Source: Macrobrachium rosenbergii
Lineage: Eukaryota > Arthropoda > Malacostraca > Decapoda > Palaemonidae
Reading direction: 5' to 3'
NCBI RefSeq assembly: GCF_040412425.1
Contig: NC_089782.1
Coordinates: forward strand, 45,742,322 to 45,806,321
DNA: 64,000 nucleotides
Positions 1 through 12,785 of this stretch are shown in pieces. Position 1 is the first letter of the stretch. Each line of letters starts with the position of its first letter. Position numbers and translations under genes: made by a program. The notes below the pieces were generated by a model. That model did not search any database. It saw only the letters and a program-made list of their open reading frames with translations, and was not told the DNA's origin.

Positions 1-235
1 TTATCCATATCCCAAATGTTCTTAGGTGCATCAGTCTTTCAAGTAAAACCAGTTATGTCTCAACTAACACTGTAATTTTTTATGCATGGCAGCAAGACTT
101 AAGAGGCTAGAAGGAGCATTCATTATAACATTACTGTAATCCCTTCCCTTACTATCCCCACTATAATTGTAAATAATAACTGCATACTTTTTTTTACAAT
201 CACTAGAATATTTGTTTCTTATCATAAAATACCCA

Positions 236-383
236 TACAGGCAGTTCCTGGTTTACAGTGGGGTTCCATTCCTGGCGGCACACCATAACCCGAAAAATGC
301 CGTAAACCCGGCACCGTGAGCCAAGTGCCGTAAAGTCAGAATGGCGTAATCCCAAAACCGCCATAACCCGGGGACTGACTGTA
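236..383. mobile_element. MITE, TA-flanked (CAGGCAGT...ACTGACTG family)
   Basis: A 148 bp element with imperfect inverted ends. The left end reads TACAGGCAGTTCCTGGTT and the right end reads CCCGGGGACTGACTGTA. TA at both edges fits the TA target duplication of Tc1/mariner-type MITEs. The interior is made of repeated GCCGTAAAC/CCATAACCC-like words. A related longer copy lies at 24141-24445. It has no coding capacity. Confidence 0.6.
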
Positions 384-846
384 CTTATTTTCATTGACCA
401 AATTTTACTTGGTCTTTGATATATTCCCATTTTTTTGTCCTTTCTATCACATTAGCGAGCATTTAGCATGCATTTTCTCCAATAGAAGGTGGTGTCTTGT
501 TTACTTTCATGATAAGCGCTCAAGGTGTTTAAAGCCATCACATTGCCCTCTACAAACCAGTAACGATCATTATGAAGACCTAATGAATACAGAATATGAA
601 AATAACAACAAATGTTAATTTTCACTGTCTGAGAAAAGTTCCAAAGTTACAGCAATGACATAGAAAGACAAATGAGACATGTCACTATTGTCTGCCATTC
701 ACAATACAGATGTGGTGGAAAATGACAAATAAGGAAATATCATTAAAAAAAGCTAAAGCTCATATGGACTGTAAAAGAACAATGGGTGGTATTGTTTATT
801 TTTTGAATGAAAGGGAAATATTGTAAACTTAAGTGTTGCTTCAACC

Positions 847-912
<66 letters not shown>

Positions 913-1196
913 ATAAAGTTGCATGAATAAGATAACGCTGCTGTATCTTTATGACAGTACATATAATTTTTAAAAATCAGCTAATGAAGTAATTTTTTTA
1001 TTTCTCCTGTGTTTCTTTGACTCTGAAGTTAATTCATGAATGTAAAAATGTCATATTCCAAAGTGTAATAACATGCTAAGTACTTAAAATCTTTCAACAA
1101 AAACTGTGTTGCATATTATCCAATACAGAACATCTAAAAAAAATAAAAACTTTATTTTTTGACACATATTTGGCAAAAAATATGAAGGGGAAGAGA
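384..1196. other. No gene recognised; AT-rich, one CT tract
   Basis: No exon-like open frame with splice sites was seen on either strand. The only structured sequence is the CT tract at 851-911. If the TM7SF3-like gene continues past position 1, this stretch is intronic. Confidence 0.5.
851..911. repeat. (CT)n microsatellite
   Basis: An uninterrupted CT dinucleotide run of about 30 units. This is one of several long GA/CT tracts in the window. Confidence 0.97.
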
Positions 1197-2004
1197 TTAA
1201 CCCTTAGTGGCTGGATCCCCTCATGAGAGGATCTAAAACAGGTTTTGAGTGGTGGACGGATCCCCTCATTACAGCAATCATATTTTACGCCATACAATTT
1301 GGCTGTATCGAGCAGGAAAGAGTTTCCATCACTTCAATGGCCCATAAATGAATGGTGGCAACTTTAGACTTAGCTCAGCTCAATCAGTGGGCATCTCAGG
1401 GAGATCAGTATTGTTCTTGACTTGATGGGGGTATGTCTTGCTCCTCTCTCTCCCATGAAGTCTTTTTATTTGTTTGCTCACAAAAATGCCCTAGGGATTG
1501 CTGCTGGTTTTAATTCTTATCTTTTACAATATGATGTCAGTTATAATTGTAATTTTGCAAAGAAAAGTGCAAAGAAATAACACAAACAACATGTGTAAAT
1601 CCAAAAAGTTACTGCATCTCCTGATCTCAATAAATTTACGTAAATATTTTACAACACATATACTCAGAATTTGTTACTGATTTAAGTTCTTATTTGTTAT
1701 GATATTGTGTAGGCTGTAATTATAATTTTACAAAATAAAATAAAATAAATTATTAGAAAAAACATGCATAACTTGTAAATTTACTAGTGTTTTGTAAAAG
1801 AGACCCCACACAGGGTTGTAAATAGTCACTTTCAACTTCCAATGGAAGGTAAGGAAAATTTTTTAGGATTTTTTTCTTATACCATGTGTAACTGTATATC
1901 TTCCTCTTTCAATTGATGTGTTTTTTTCTTAAATTGGTCAACCTTGAAGTTCACCCAATCTGGGGGTGTGCATGATATATAATTAGCCATCCCTTAAGGG
2001 TTAA
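1197..2004. mobile_element. piggyBac-like non-autonomous element (tentative)
   Basis: TTAA at 1197-1200 is followed by CCCTTAGTGG. At the other side CCCTTAAGGG is followed by TTAA at 2001-2004. TTAA target sites with CCC.../...GGG ends are typical of piggyBac elements. Only about the first 6-7 bp of the ends match as an inverted repeat, and there is no transposase, so this would be a roughly 800 bp non-autonomous copy. The pairing of the two ends is inferred. Confidence 0.45.
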
Positions 2005-3337
2005 TGGGTTTGTACTATAAAAATATAGTTACTTTTAACACAGACCTACTAATCATATATTTATCTGTCTGCTAAAAATATAATATTGCATTCTCATTAT
2101 TTCTGTTTTTAAGAAGGATATCCAAACCCCTGAAGGTAGCTAAATGTTAGAAGTCAAAGTAGATGGAAGCATGGCAGAGATGGACATATCTATCATCTTC
2201 CTCAGTTGCATCTGCATGCATCAGTTCAAATATGGACGGTAATCTGATTCAGTTTAGCCATGTACAACTCCTCATCTATGGTCACACCTACACGCCCAGG
2301 AACAGGCACAGCAGAAGTCAAGTGAGCAGGCAAGTCAGGAGTCTAGCAAACAAAAAGAACTGTGAGGAAATATTGGGGCAAGGCAGGTGTAGAAGAGATA
2401 TAGTTAGAAGCAGGCTGGTTAGCAGGCACCCAGTGAAAGGCAGGCATGGCTGGCAGTGGATCAACCTGCACACATGGCAGGCTGCAGGCCAGTTAGATGT
2501 AGTGGCCAGGGTGGTGAGCACAACTGGTAGAGTGGCAGAAGTAAGAAAAATTGACACCTTCAGAACAGAGCTGTTAACAGCACCACATGTTCATGAAAAG
2601 TGAGGTTACTGGTTGAGATATCCCTGTAGATTCTGATGCTACATGTGTAAACAACTAATTCCTGTCTTACACACAAAAACTCATGAATGGTGACCTTGTA
2701 AACATTCAGGGCAAGAATAAAAACATATCTGTGTTAATGGGGCTGTGATGCAATAACTTGGCATATTATGTATTCTATTGACAAGGCAAACCTCTTATAA
2801 CACATGAAGAAATAAGACAGATTTAGTGCTCCTGTCAACCAATTCATATGTACACATAAAAAACATTCACAAATCTAGTCAGTAATGATAATACAACAGA
2901 CTTTAATACAATTTTATTAAACACTGCCTTACCTAGAAGTTAGTCTTATCACAAAATCTACCTAGATCATCTCAATCACATACATATGAGAGATAATATG
3001 CGTACATGCACAAGAACAACTTGGCTCATCTGAACTTTTTGAACTGTAACTTCTTTACATGTCATTTTACTTGCTACAGCAGATTTACTCATATGCTGAC
3101 TGCTAGTACTTTCATGGCAATTCAAATACATGGAAAATAATTTAGTTGCAAGTAAACATAACAAACAACAGTTAATCAGAAAAAATACTCAAATCACAAA
3201 TTTACTGTATTAACTAACAATACACTAAAATCTAGATTCTTCACTAATTTTAACTCAACCTATATAATCAGTTGTCACATGACCATGCAATATTGGATAA
3301 ATTTAATACACTGAAAATACTGACTTAATATACATAC
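2005..3337. other. Sequence downstream of exon 9; last TM7SF3-like exon not found
   Basis: The donor of exon 9 at 3337 opens an intron running toward position 1. The family needs a further terminal exon carrying the seventh membrane segment and a short tail. I saw no minus-strand frame of that kind here. The long plus-strand frame at 2163-2603 has no recognisable domain and repeats low-complexity GCAGGC words, so I do not call it a gene. Confidence 0.5.
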
Positions 3338-3500
3338 CACAGACTTGAAAAGGAGGGTATCCAATGGTCTCCGAATAATGTTGCACTGTTATGACACCTA
3401 TCACGTTTATCACAATGTAAGTCAATGACGACCCAAAGTAGAATGCAAATGGGACCACAAATGCATAGGAGCCCAGTAAAGTACAGGAGAATATATGAAC
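3338..3500 (-). CDS. TM7SF3: TM7SF3-like exon 9 (membrane segments, partial C-terminus)
   Basis: The acceptor TTTTTTCAG precedes GTTCATATATTC and the donor is TGTG|GTATGT. The exon adds residues about 479-532 and contains a long hydrophobic stretch (YAFVVPFAFYFGSS, then YIVINVIGVITV), read as the sixth membrane segment plus loop. It ends QHYSETIGYPPFQVC in phase 1, so at least one more exon must follow. That exon was not found between 1 and 3337. The plus-strand frame over the same bases is a shadow. Confidence 0.85.
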
Positions 3501-4073
3501 CTGAAAAAATATTATTAATGCCAGTAAAATATGCATTTTTCATAGATTCTGAACAAACAGTTTATGTTAATAACAAATGCAACTGTTTTCTTTATCTGTA
3601 TAACATGATGGGCTATGAACATTTACTAAAAATCCTTAAAAACGTTACACTTGAGCCCCTTTAAAATTTCTGTTCACTTTACAAAGACACCAGTCCAACT
3701 GAGAAGAGGCTACAGAACTTTATGGTTAAACTAAACTTAACTTTACAGAGGTAGACTGCAGAAAATGAGGCTTTATTATTTGAATATCCATCTTCACAAT
3801 CTAATTGGCAAATCTACAATTCTCACCATAAATCAGTCAACATCAGCCAAGATATAAAATAATACTTTAAAAGGTGTGTTAAAGCCTATTTCCTTTGCCA
3901 TCAACAAACAAAAATATAAAAATATGGGTTATTACATAAGGAAAAAACTATACCTGTTTTAAATGTGTTAGGTACTACACTAGGTTAGGGTTTCCATTCA
4001 AGTAAGCTACATGCAATTTGACTCTGTTATACTGAAAACAATACAAAATGAACAAAAACTGACATTTACTAAC
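3501..4073 (-). other. Intron 8 of the TM7SF3-like gene
   Basis: A 573 bp GT-AG intron, AT-rich, in which I see no repeat or RNA gene. Confidence 0.8.
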
Positions 4074-4171
4074 TTTCTTGATATCTGCAATTGAATACGC
4101 TATGATGGCAACAGCAAAAATTACAGGAAACACTACAAAGGCAGCCATGTTCGTATTGGGATCAACAGCAT
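4074..4171 (-). CDS. TM7SF3: TM7SF3-like exon 8 (one membrane segment)
   Basis: The acceptor is TTTTTCAG|ATGCTGTTGATC and the donor is AAGAAA|GTTAGT. The exon enters in phase 1 and ends in phase 0. It encodes AVDPNTNMAAF followed by the hydrophobic run VVFPVIFAVAIIAYSIA and a basic DIKK end, consistent with one membrane helix and a cytosolic edge. It covers residues about 446-478. Confidence 0.85.
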
Positions 4172-4870
4172 CTGAAAAACATGAATGAAATGTGAGAAAT
4201 TTATCATATAATAAATCCATATTCTTGCAGAAAAATTAGATTTTGTTTTCCCAACTTTCTTTCTTATAAACCTAACAAGAACCCACATTTGCCATCTCAA
4301 GTTGACTCAGATACACATTTTTTTGTCCTCCACCTGGACCCACCAGAAGGAACCACTTACCCACACCACTGTCTATGTAATGTGAATGCAGAACACTGAA
4401 AACAATGGGGTGGGACAAGGGGGATTAGTACATGATTAGTGGGTCTGTATGTAGTGTCTGGTAAGTCCAGGAGAGCAACTGAGGACTGTATGAATCAAGA
4501 AACCAATGCTCAGATAATTTAACATGATACCTTTAGTTGTAACAAGTTAGAAGGTGATAGAAGATGAAGACACCTGACTAACTTTTAAATGGGGTCGTTT
4601 AAACTTGACCGGCCAAGACTAATAACAGCATTGAGTACAAGTCATAAATTTATGCAAATGCAGACTGACATATCATTGTGCTTACATTTAAAACTGACAA
4701 AATTTCAATGTTGCATTTAAAAGTTAGTCAAGAGAGCTCTAATCTCATGAACTCTTACTGTCACCAATCCCATCTCTTCTAGGCAGTTGGAAGTATTTGA
4801 GTAGTTACCCTTCTTAAGGATTGGTAGGAACAGAGTATGTTTACTAAAGGAAGGATAGGTGGATGATATA

Positions 4871-4932
4871 CAGCAATCCTTCAATTATCCAGTCACCATT
4901 ATCCAGAACTAAACATTATCCAACACACCTGG
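4871..4932. repeat. MITE-end fragment (TACAGCAATCCTTCA...)
   Basis: TACAGCAATCCTTCAATTAT at this site is matched in inverted orientation by GGATAACTGAAGGATTACTG around 10908-10927. Both look like single ends of a mariner-type MITE family. They may be two truncated copies, or one MITE split by the DIRS-like element between them. Confidence 0.4.
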
Positions 4933-5579
4933 ACCATGGATCAAGGCCCCAAAGATATATGATTTATATATAGATTTTTAAACATTTGAAAAAACCACTT
5001 GTCAATGGTTGGCAACTGCCTACACTCATAAACAAACTGAGAAATGGTTTTGGGGGGTGGGGGAGGCTTTGAGAAGTTTCCAAGGATGGGGAGGGTCAGA
5101 TGGCTGGGCACCATGGGAGAGGAGGGGCAGTAAAGCTGTGTAGAGGAACTCACTCAGAGAAGGGTTGTTTTGGAAGGTGGGTGGAGCTGGGGAGCAGTTT
5201 CCATTGCTGGAAGGGGGTGGGGATGCAGTGTTGGATGGGTGAAGAGGGTGAGGTAGATATCTGACTTGCCAGAGCTTGTTTTGTTTCATGTTGTTAAGCT
5301 TGTTTGTTTTGTTGGTATTTTACACTATTCTCATTTATATTTTTCTTGTATTTTCTCAGTTTTTATTTTTACAACCCAAAAGATAAAACGCAATCATGTG
5401 TGTTGAGTACGTATGTATGCAAACACTCATTTGCTGGCTTTGGTAACTAGCTAAAGCTTGTTTTGTTTTGTGTTTTTACATATACCTGTATGATTTTTCC
5501 ACATTTTTTTAAAGGATATGTACAGTGCTGTAACTTGTGATGAAACACACCAAGCACAAAGAAAAACAAGATGAAATAC

Positions 5580-5582
<3 letters not shown>

Positions 5583-5661
<79 letters not shown>
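5583..5661. repeat. (AG)n microsatellite
   Basis: An uninterrupted AG run of about 39 units. The Arg-Glu and Leu-Ser 'proteins' in overlapping frames are artefacts of this repeat. Confidence 0.97.
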
Positions 5662-5663
<2 letters not shown>

Positions 5664-6849
5664 AGCAAACAAGATGAAATATCAACAGTGATAGAATATT
5701 CTCTTGTGTACTGTTATGATATATGTGATAATCATACCTTGAGTCAACTTACACTTGTAATGAAATACTGTACAGTAAATCAAGCAAAGCAAAAAAGAAA
5801 AATGTCAACTGTGATAATGCACTAAAAAGCACATGCACATACAGACATACTTTAGAGAAGGTCATGTCAACACTCAAGAAATGCCACATGTAGATGTAAA
5901 CACACACACACACACAAAGCCATACAGGTAAAGCTTCCGTGATATCACGTAGTGAAATGAAAAATCATTAATTCTAATAAAACAAAAAATGATCAACTAA
6001 TTTTTAGTAGTGTTCTTAAAATGAATTTGCTTTGGACAGTTGTCACTGAGAAATTCCATATACAGTATACTAAAGATGTAAACACAGGGTACTTTCCACA
6101 AACAGTTTTCATGACAGTCTTTACAGTACTTACCAAACGAATTTAATTTTTGGTAGATTGTTCTAGGCTAGGCTTTCAAACAAGATTACCAAACTTCTGG
6201 CTTGTGTAACAATTCATAACCATCTCTTATAATTAACAACTACTTACCCAAGAACTGACATAAACAACATCGAGTATGTGACATAAACAACGAGTATGAC
6301 ATAAATAAACGAATCGGGAAACAGCTATTTTGTGATTTTGAGCTATTTTAATTGAACATAAAGTATGTAAGTTTACCTTAGTAGTATACCCATTTTACAA
6401 TTATGTACAAAAATACTAATAATCATTTTAGTAATATATTTATTTCTTTTAGCAACTAAAAAATGATTCTTCAAATTCTTTCGCTAGTAGGGTCAAACAG
6501 CTGATTCTGGGAAAGTAAACATTATGTCAATGGCAGATGATCAGTTTTTTATACATATTACAGTACAGTGATGATATAACATGATAATAATACAATATAA
6601 ATGGATTCAGTAAGTAAAATATCTGTTTTATTACCATTACCTTTATCTTAAATTCAACTGTACTAATATCCTATCTGACTTATGCAAATGGATGTAAAAA
6701 CCTAGCCTAGGTCAATAGTTCACACATACATATATATCTTGCGTATGGTAATACAATATGGTAACAACTGATATTAATGGTCATAAAACAATGGTAGGAT
6801 GTGGGTAAGTGCGTGTATGTTACCTACCTTCTGAATTGTGTTATTTATG

Positions 6850-9800
6850 AGAGAGTGAAAAAGAAGAGGTTACAGGATCCCTAAGAGAGCCCTCATCTTC
6901 CCTAGGGGCTGGGCACATCGTCTCCGTTGAGAACTCTAACGGAGTGGCAGGCGGAGAATTCCAAGTTCACGCCAGCTATGGGGTCTTACCTGTTCTCTTT
7001 GAGAGCCCTGCTTCCTACCCCTTGCTCTGAATGTAGCCCCTCTTATCAACAGGCTTGTTTCGAAAATAAACCGCCGACGCATTTCCGGGAGACAGATATC
7101 ACAGATACGTTCACAATGAATCTTCTAACCCCGGACTACGCTTCTATTTATTCAGCGTACAGCTCCCTAAGCTTCCGAATCAATTCCCGGAAGCTGAAAC
7201 AGGGTGTAAGTCAGGCTTGCCAGGCCCTGGAATTCTTTGACTTTAACAGAAACAATGTCTGTGGTATATAATGGCGGTTCGTTGTTTGGTCCTGATAAAA
7301 ATCTCTCGTCAGGTTTTCTGCAGGTCCGCTTTATTTCATCAGTCGGTTGGACAGCTGAAAACACTTTTTCGCCAGCCACGTTCCGCCTTGAGCCGAAAAA
7401 TCTTATGAACAGTTTCACCTGGAGAATTAATCTTTTCCCAGGTGGGCGTTATTACAGTCCGTCCGGGGCTACTAATGTTAATCAGAGCCTCCGTTCTCGT
7501 GGGTGTCTACCTTACGAGCGGAAACAATCTGATTTTGCCGGGCCCTATCCCAAGTCCGGCAAGAAGTTCATGTAGTTCAAGCGCCCCCTGCTCAGGCGGT
7601 GGTGCAGGCTCATCAGGTTCCTGCCCTGGACAGCCGTCAGCCTCTCACTCCCAGCCTCCACCTCGATGTAAAGCGGGTTCAGCCAACACATCAGCCCCTT
7701 GTAACACCCCCGTGTCTCTGCCTCCCCATGTGCCTCCGCCGGAGTTTTCTTTGATTCATACAAAAACCCAAGGAAAAGAATTTTCACTAGACATTCTGCC
7801 AGAGGCTCTGACCCTCAGGGTTATCATAGGAGTAGGGGAAGCATCCTGCTCCTCTCCGAGAAATTGGGAAGGCATACGCTTCAGGGGAGACAATCAAGCC
7901 TCCTCCCTGTAGTATTTCTCATATGGGTGGGAGGCTGTACCATTTTCGGGGCCACTGGAACTTCAGTCCCTGGGCCCAGAGTATAGTTATCAAGGCCCAG
8001 GTGGAGCTGGACTGTTTGTCCCCCTCCCCAATCAGGTTCAGTCAGCTTCCGGCCAGAATTCTGGAAGACTTTGTGAATGGCCTGTCAGGCTTTTTCAGTC
8101 TGCCAGGAAGTTCCTTCCACTGGAAAATTTTTCCGGGCGTCCGTTTATTTTCCTCATTCAATGCGGCAAGTCTCGGTTGCTTTCAGTCTTGTGGGTTCGG
8201 ATCCTACTGCTCCGTGGAGCAGTAACCACCTCTATAGACCTTTCCGGCCGCCTTTCACATCTTGGTTGCAGAAAGGTTCTATCCCTTCTTGGGATTCAGA
8301 CTCGGGAGCAGGCGTACCAATTCAGGTTCATGCCCTCCTCAATGCAGCCCCAGAGTCTTTGCCAGTTTGAACAGTACTGTAGTTCAACAGCTCCATCGTA
8401 TTAGAAGGTTATGCTAGCCGCATATCTAGTTGCCTGGCTCATTTGGGCACCCAGCGTCGTCACCGGTGCCTGAGGTGCCAGTCATTATAATCGGTTTTCT
8501 AGAGTCTCTGGGCTTCTAAGTACACAGGAAGGAATCCCACCTGATTCCTTGGAGGTAGCCTTCAGTAGTTGTGAATCCAGTGGAAGCGGAAAGAGATAGC
8601 AAGGGGCGACCTACCCAAGAAAAAATCTTGGGCTCTCTCAGTTTGCTTCAGTGACGGTTCTCCTTCTGAAGTCAAAGCTGGAGTTTATAACTGGGTATGG
8701 AGTCAGGGACATGTCTCCTGATTCCTCCTGTTTGAATAGTGGCCTCCGGCCTTGCACAACTGTCAAGTGCTTATCGTAGTCAGTTCCTCTCCAGCTTTCC
8801 CCTCCGGCCTCAGTATTCCACACCGTCACCTCTCTGGGCGGGTGGGGTGGATATTTTTTGCCCCATGAAGTACATGGAACTTAGTCGGTCACGTTCGGCA
8901 GTTCCATATCAACGCTTTGGAGGGCTGTGGCAGTCTTCCTGTCCTTGGGAAACTTCTTCCTCCCAAGAGGTTTTCATTTTAGGCTGGTTCTGAACAAAAC
9001 AGCAATAGTGCGCTGCGTAAACAAGTGGGTTCGAACTCGAGTTGCTTCATTCAGGTTATGGTTCATTCTTCTCCATAACCAACAGACACAAGTGCCTCTG
9101 TCTGCCACCCTTCTTGTAGGGGTCCAAAAGGTCAATACTTTTCCCTATCCAGGGCCTCCCCCCTGGTGTCGGAATAGTCCTTAGACGGAGTGTCATTCAG
9201 GTAGTCTTGTGACCTTTTCCTGGACCTGGAAGTAGGTCTGTTTGCAACCCAATTCAGCCACAAACTATCAAGCTGTCACGACTGGTATAAACTCAGCCTG
9301 CGTCAGCCCCCTCAAAGTTCTGATGCCCTGGCTTTGTGGTCTTTGTGAATCTTACAGTTTAGGAGGAAACTGATCTTGGTCCTGTTATTACTGTTTTCCT
9401 AAAATCAGTCAAGGGATCCTACTCTACTGCAGTATGGTTCTGCAGTTAAGTAACTAGCACTCTTTACATAGTTTTCAAAAGCTACAGTAATGATGCAGCC
9501 GCATTGGCCCCGAGGAAAGTGTTTTGTTGGAACCAGACTCACAGGCTCTTAACTTTTATCCCTAAGGTCTGTGTTCGTCTGAGACCAGTATTCCGTCCAC
9601 ATTCGGTTTCCTGGTCTTTGAGTAATGTATCGGAGCTAGCTTTGGTAACCAACAATCATCTTGTTCTTACCTTTCCTTGTTGGGGAAGACCCAAAATTTT
9701 TAATCAGCTTAGCTTCTAGTGTTAGTTTTCCTGTACTGTCTGCCCTGTCTAAGCGGAACCAATCATTTTGGTTTCCCCTCATCAGGGTAGTGTTGCGAAT

Positions 9801-10670
9801 TCCTCACCCTAACTTTCTATCTACAGTTGAAGGTCCTCATTTTCGGTGGTCACCTTGGAAAGTACTCCCCTTTTACAAGGTCTGTTTCTGTGCCCAGTTT
9901 TCTCCTTACAGGCTTTTTTAGACAGGCCTCGCAATTTTGTCAGATCCTCTCTTTAAAAAAAAAAAAAAAGGGGGGGGGTACTGTCATTGTGTCTGCTATT
10001 AGGCAGAAAGTATTTTCTTAATACAAGCCTATTCAGGTTCAATTCTAAAGCTCATGATCTTAGACGGTGACCACTTACATTATTTTCATTACATGAATTT
10101 AGAGGACCTTACTAATGTTCAGGGTAGAATTCTCCTAGTTTTCAACGTCTCTATTTAAGTCTTTAATAGCATAAGAATGATGTTTATTTCTCTGTTATTA
10201 TTTCACCGGCTGACATGGGACCCCGATCCAGAAAAAGGATTTTGACAAAGGAAAAATCTATTTCTGGGGAGGGGCCCGATGTCACCCGGTGACCCACCCT
10301 GTTTTCATTCTCTCCCTCCCATGGTAAACATCATTCTAGTGTGGGTGGGTGCTAACATGGAATGCGTCTAGTGTTGCCTTGTGTACAGTCCACAAGTAGT
10401 GCATGGGCTTGTATCGGCACCTCTCTCGTTGGGACTTTTGATATTGGGAATCTTTATAGGGCAGGGTCCCGTGATTGTGACAATCTCACCCTTTACCATA
10501 TCGACTCCATTTCTTGGAGCTCGCTCTGGGGTAGTAACCCCAGCTTTACATTTAGCTTTTCTCTGGTATCTAGCAACGGAATTACCTAGAATCAAGTGCT
10601 GAATGGATTATTTCACCGGGTGACACGGGCCCCTCCCAGAAATAGATTTTTCCTTTGTCAAAATCCTTTT
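6850..10670 (+). mobile_element. Decayed DIRS-like retrotransposon (distinct family)
   Basis: No frame is intact, but a plus-strand order of domains survives. The retroelement RNase H region (about 8640-9180) keeps a pattern like DNTTVVAYxNKxGGTRS (here NKTAIVRCVNKWVRTR) and the region where LPGxxNVLAD is expected (here LLVGVQKVNTF). Next comes the RNase H to recombinase linker at 9230-9260, readable as EVDLFATQ. A conserved inverted repeat closes the 3' side (10236-10668). An upstream proline/serine-rich stretch (7550-7770) may be gag. A matching left terminal repeat was not found, so the copy looks 5'-truncated. GC content is higher than in neighbouring intron, as expected of a formerly coding insert. 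It is antisense to the host gene. Confidence 0.5.
10236..10668. repeat. Inverted repeat closing the DIRS-like element
   Basis: About 56 bp at 10236-10292 (GGATTTTGACAAAGGAAAAA, then a GGGGCCC block and GTCACCCGGTGA) is repeated inverted at 10612-10668. The spacer is about 320 bp. The arrangement resembles the terminal repeat and internal complementary region of DIRS elements. The interpretation is inferred. Confidence 0.7.
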
Positions 10671-12686
10671 ATGCAGTATATTTTGTTAAAAATACAGTGA
10701 AAAAGATAGATAATTGCCTTTTGCGTAGCTTTTAGTTTAAAGTATGATGGTTGTTTTAAGTATACTGAGCGTTCACAATTATATTTTATAGTATTGACAA
10801 GGTTAGGTGAGGAAGGGTACGGAGTTGCCCTTGAACACCCCTAAATTTTTTACTCGCCTTATCCAGATTTTTTCATTATCCAATAGGCCCTTTGCTCTAT
10901 TAATCTGGATAACTGAAGGATTACTGTAATGCAGGCTACATGCCTTTCCAGTCTTTAAAGAGGCAAGAACTCTACAGACTTTACAAGCAGAGAATTTAGG
11001 GGGATGACATAAGATTAGACAAGGTAGAGCGAGACGATCAGGAGCAATGGCAGGAGGAAAATGGGAGTCAAACAATGTACACCTCTGAGTTAACATTCTT
11101 AATTGTTATAAGGATGGAAGAGAGAAGCTGTTAAGAACATTAATGTAATGAAAAATCACACTGATATTTTTCAATGGAGATGAGATCAGGAGCTCAGAAT
11201 TTCTCTCAGCATGAGAAAACTTTTTCCTATAAAGTACTGAGACACACTGATTCTTAGCATCTGTAAGTGAAGCAAAAGCAGCAATGAAAGGAAAGGATAT
11301 GGATACCGTGTGTATCTACTCATTAGCATGGACAGCTGAAGAGCAGGAGTGGTCACATAAAGGTTGGAAAGAGAGAATGTTATACCAGAAGGAGAAATAC
11401 TGTATATCTCAATTACCAGGGTAAAAACCTCACCAACACTGGGCCATTAGGGTATGGTTTTGGCAACAAAACAATCATACCCTGCCAACTCCCCACCCCC
11501 CCCACAATCCAAATACAATAAAAGTTCACAAGTTAGTCTGTCTTGAACTCTTTAAAAAGAAATGGTGAATGAGGTGACAGTTGAAGTAATGGAGATAAGA
11601 TCATGATCTGAAGACCCAAGAGGAGTAGTCAGAAGGGTTTTAGGGAAACAAAAGAACAAGAATGTTGGATGCATGGTCATGCCAACCAAGAATGTGTAAG
11701 GTGTTATGTAATTTGTTCCAGGTCACTGATTGAAAAAAGTGCTTCATTTTTTTTCATCAGAGTGGGTGGAACAGAGCTCCTCAAGAGGTAAGAGTCTTGG
11801 AAAACTGGTGGAAATACAAAAGCAAAGAATACTAGCAGAAGTTGGAATGAAAATTTTAGCCAAATGACATCATAAAGAATGTTAAAGATCCAAAATCTAG
11901 CTATAAGTTTGCTGATGCTCCATTCAGCAAAGGCCAGCACTGCTTGCATTTAATAGACACCACTCAACTCTCAAGTTTTTTGTTAGGTACCACACATGCA
12001 AGAACTAAATTAGGTTTGTGATGCAGAAAATGCAGTAGGTAATCATGTGGAAAGCAAATACTTAATAGGACGTTCGAGAAAGGTGAATGCAGTCAACAGC
12101 TACTGTGTCTATGCAGTTGCCTAAGGCTTTCTCATGTTAGCATCACAGCCACTCAAGCTGCCCGGCAGAAGCTAACAGTGAGTTGGAACAAAGGGTAATG
12201 GTGGTTGAGGTCAAAAGAGAACATGGGGTAATGTTACCTGCAAAAAGCACTACTATACGCTCCAATCACTCCACTGCACAAAAGTCTGCTCCCTCCAAAA
12301 GCACAAAAGCAAAAGTAATAGGACAAAAAACACAAGGAGTACAGTTGCTATTGATACACTATATTGTAAAACTATAATCTCATATCCTTGAATTCTACAT
12401 CCTGATGTGAAGAATAAGAAAAATTATCCTTTTTTGGGCATGAATAATATTTTTCAACAGACCATTTACAAACATATAATGGGCAATCCTTCCATTACAG
12501 GCAGCAAAAACTTCAAGTATTACTAGTGGATACATGTCGAAACATGATTCTTGATAGCATTTTCTTCTAAATACAACAGATCATTTCAGCTCGCAAAATA
12601 CGAGTCTGGGCGATACAAAAAAAATTACTATACAGTAATATAAAATAATTTTTCAAATGCCTAAATATAATACAGCTTGTTAAAAA
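10671..12686. other. Intron 7, middle: no gene recognised
   Basis: Holds the MITE end near 10855-10930 (see 4871). Open frames here (for example 10803-11096 and 11704-11949, both minus) lack recognisable domains and splice context. Confidence 0.5.
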
Positions 12687-12785
12687 TAAATGCACATTAA
12701 TAAGCAAAATATGGAAATAAACATCTTCTCACATCAGGATCAAACCCAGAACCTCTAACATGAAACAAGGCCGTTACCAACCAAA
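12687..12785 (-). mobile_element. tRNA-derived SINE fragment (tentative)
   Basis: Read on the minus strand, an A-box-like TGGTTGGTAACGG is followed about 25-30 bp later by a B box GGGTTTGATCC (plus-strand GGATCAAACCC at 12737-12747). This is the internal promoter layout of a tRNA-derived SINE head. There is no tRNA fold or discriminator end, so it is not a functional tRNA. Confidence 0.5.

Larger units (their letters stand above)
4172..6849. other. Intron 7, 3' part: no gene; repeats only
   Basis: This part of the 9 kb intron holds a MITE-end fragment (4871-4932), the (AG)n tract at 5583-5661 and a short CA tract near 5899-5917. No coding exon is supported. The open frames over the G-rich stretch 5040-5290 and over the AG tract are composition artefacts. 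Confidence 0.6.

Noticed and set aside
2163..2603. 146-codon plus-strand frame as a host gene
   Set aside because: No domain, compositionally biased GCAGGC-rich words, no splice context.
5026..5289. Proline-rich minus-strand frames
   Set aside because: Caused by a G-rich low-complexity stretch on the plus strand.
5447..5825. Open frames of Ser-Leu and Arg-Glu repeats over the AG tract
   Set aside because: Pure translation of a dinucleotide microsatellite. The same applies to the frames at 20414-20692.
7167..10602. Many 60-150 codon frames as separate small genes
   Set aside because: They tile a decayed retroelement in all frames. Only DIRS-type RNase H and linker patterns are recognisable.
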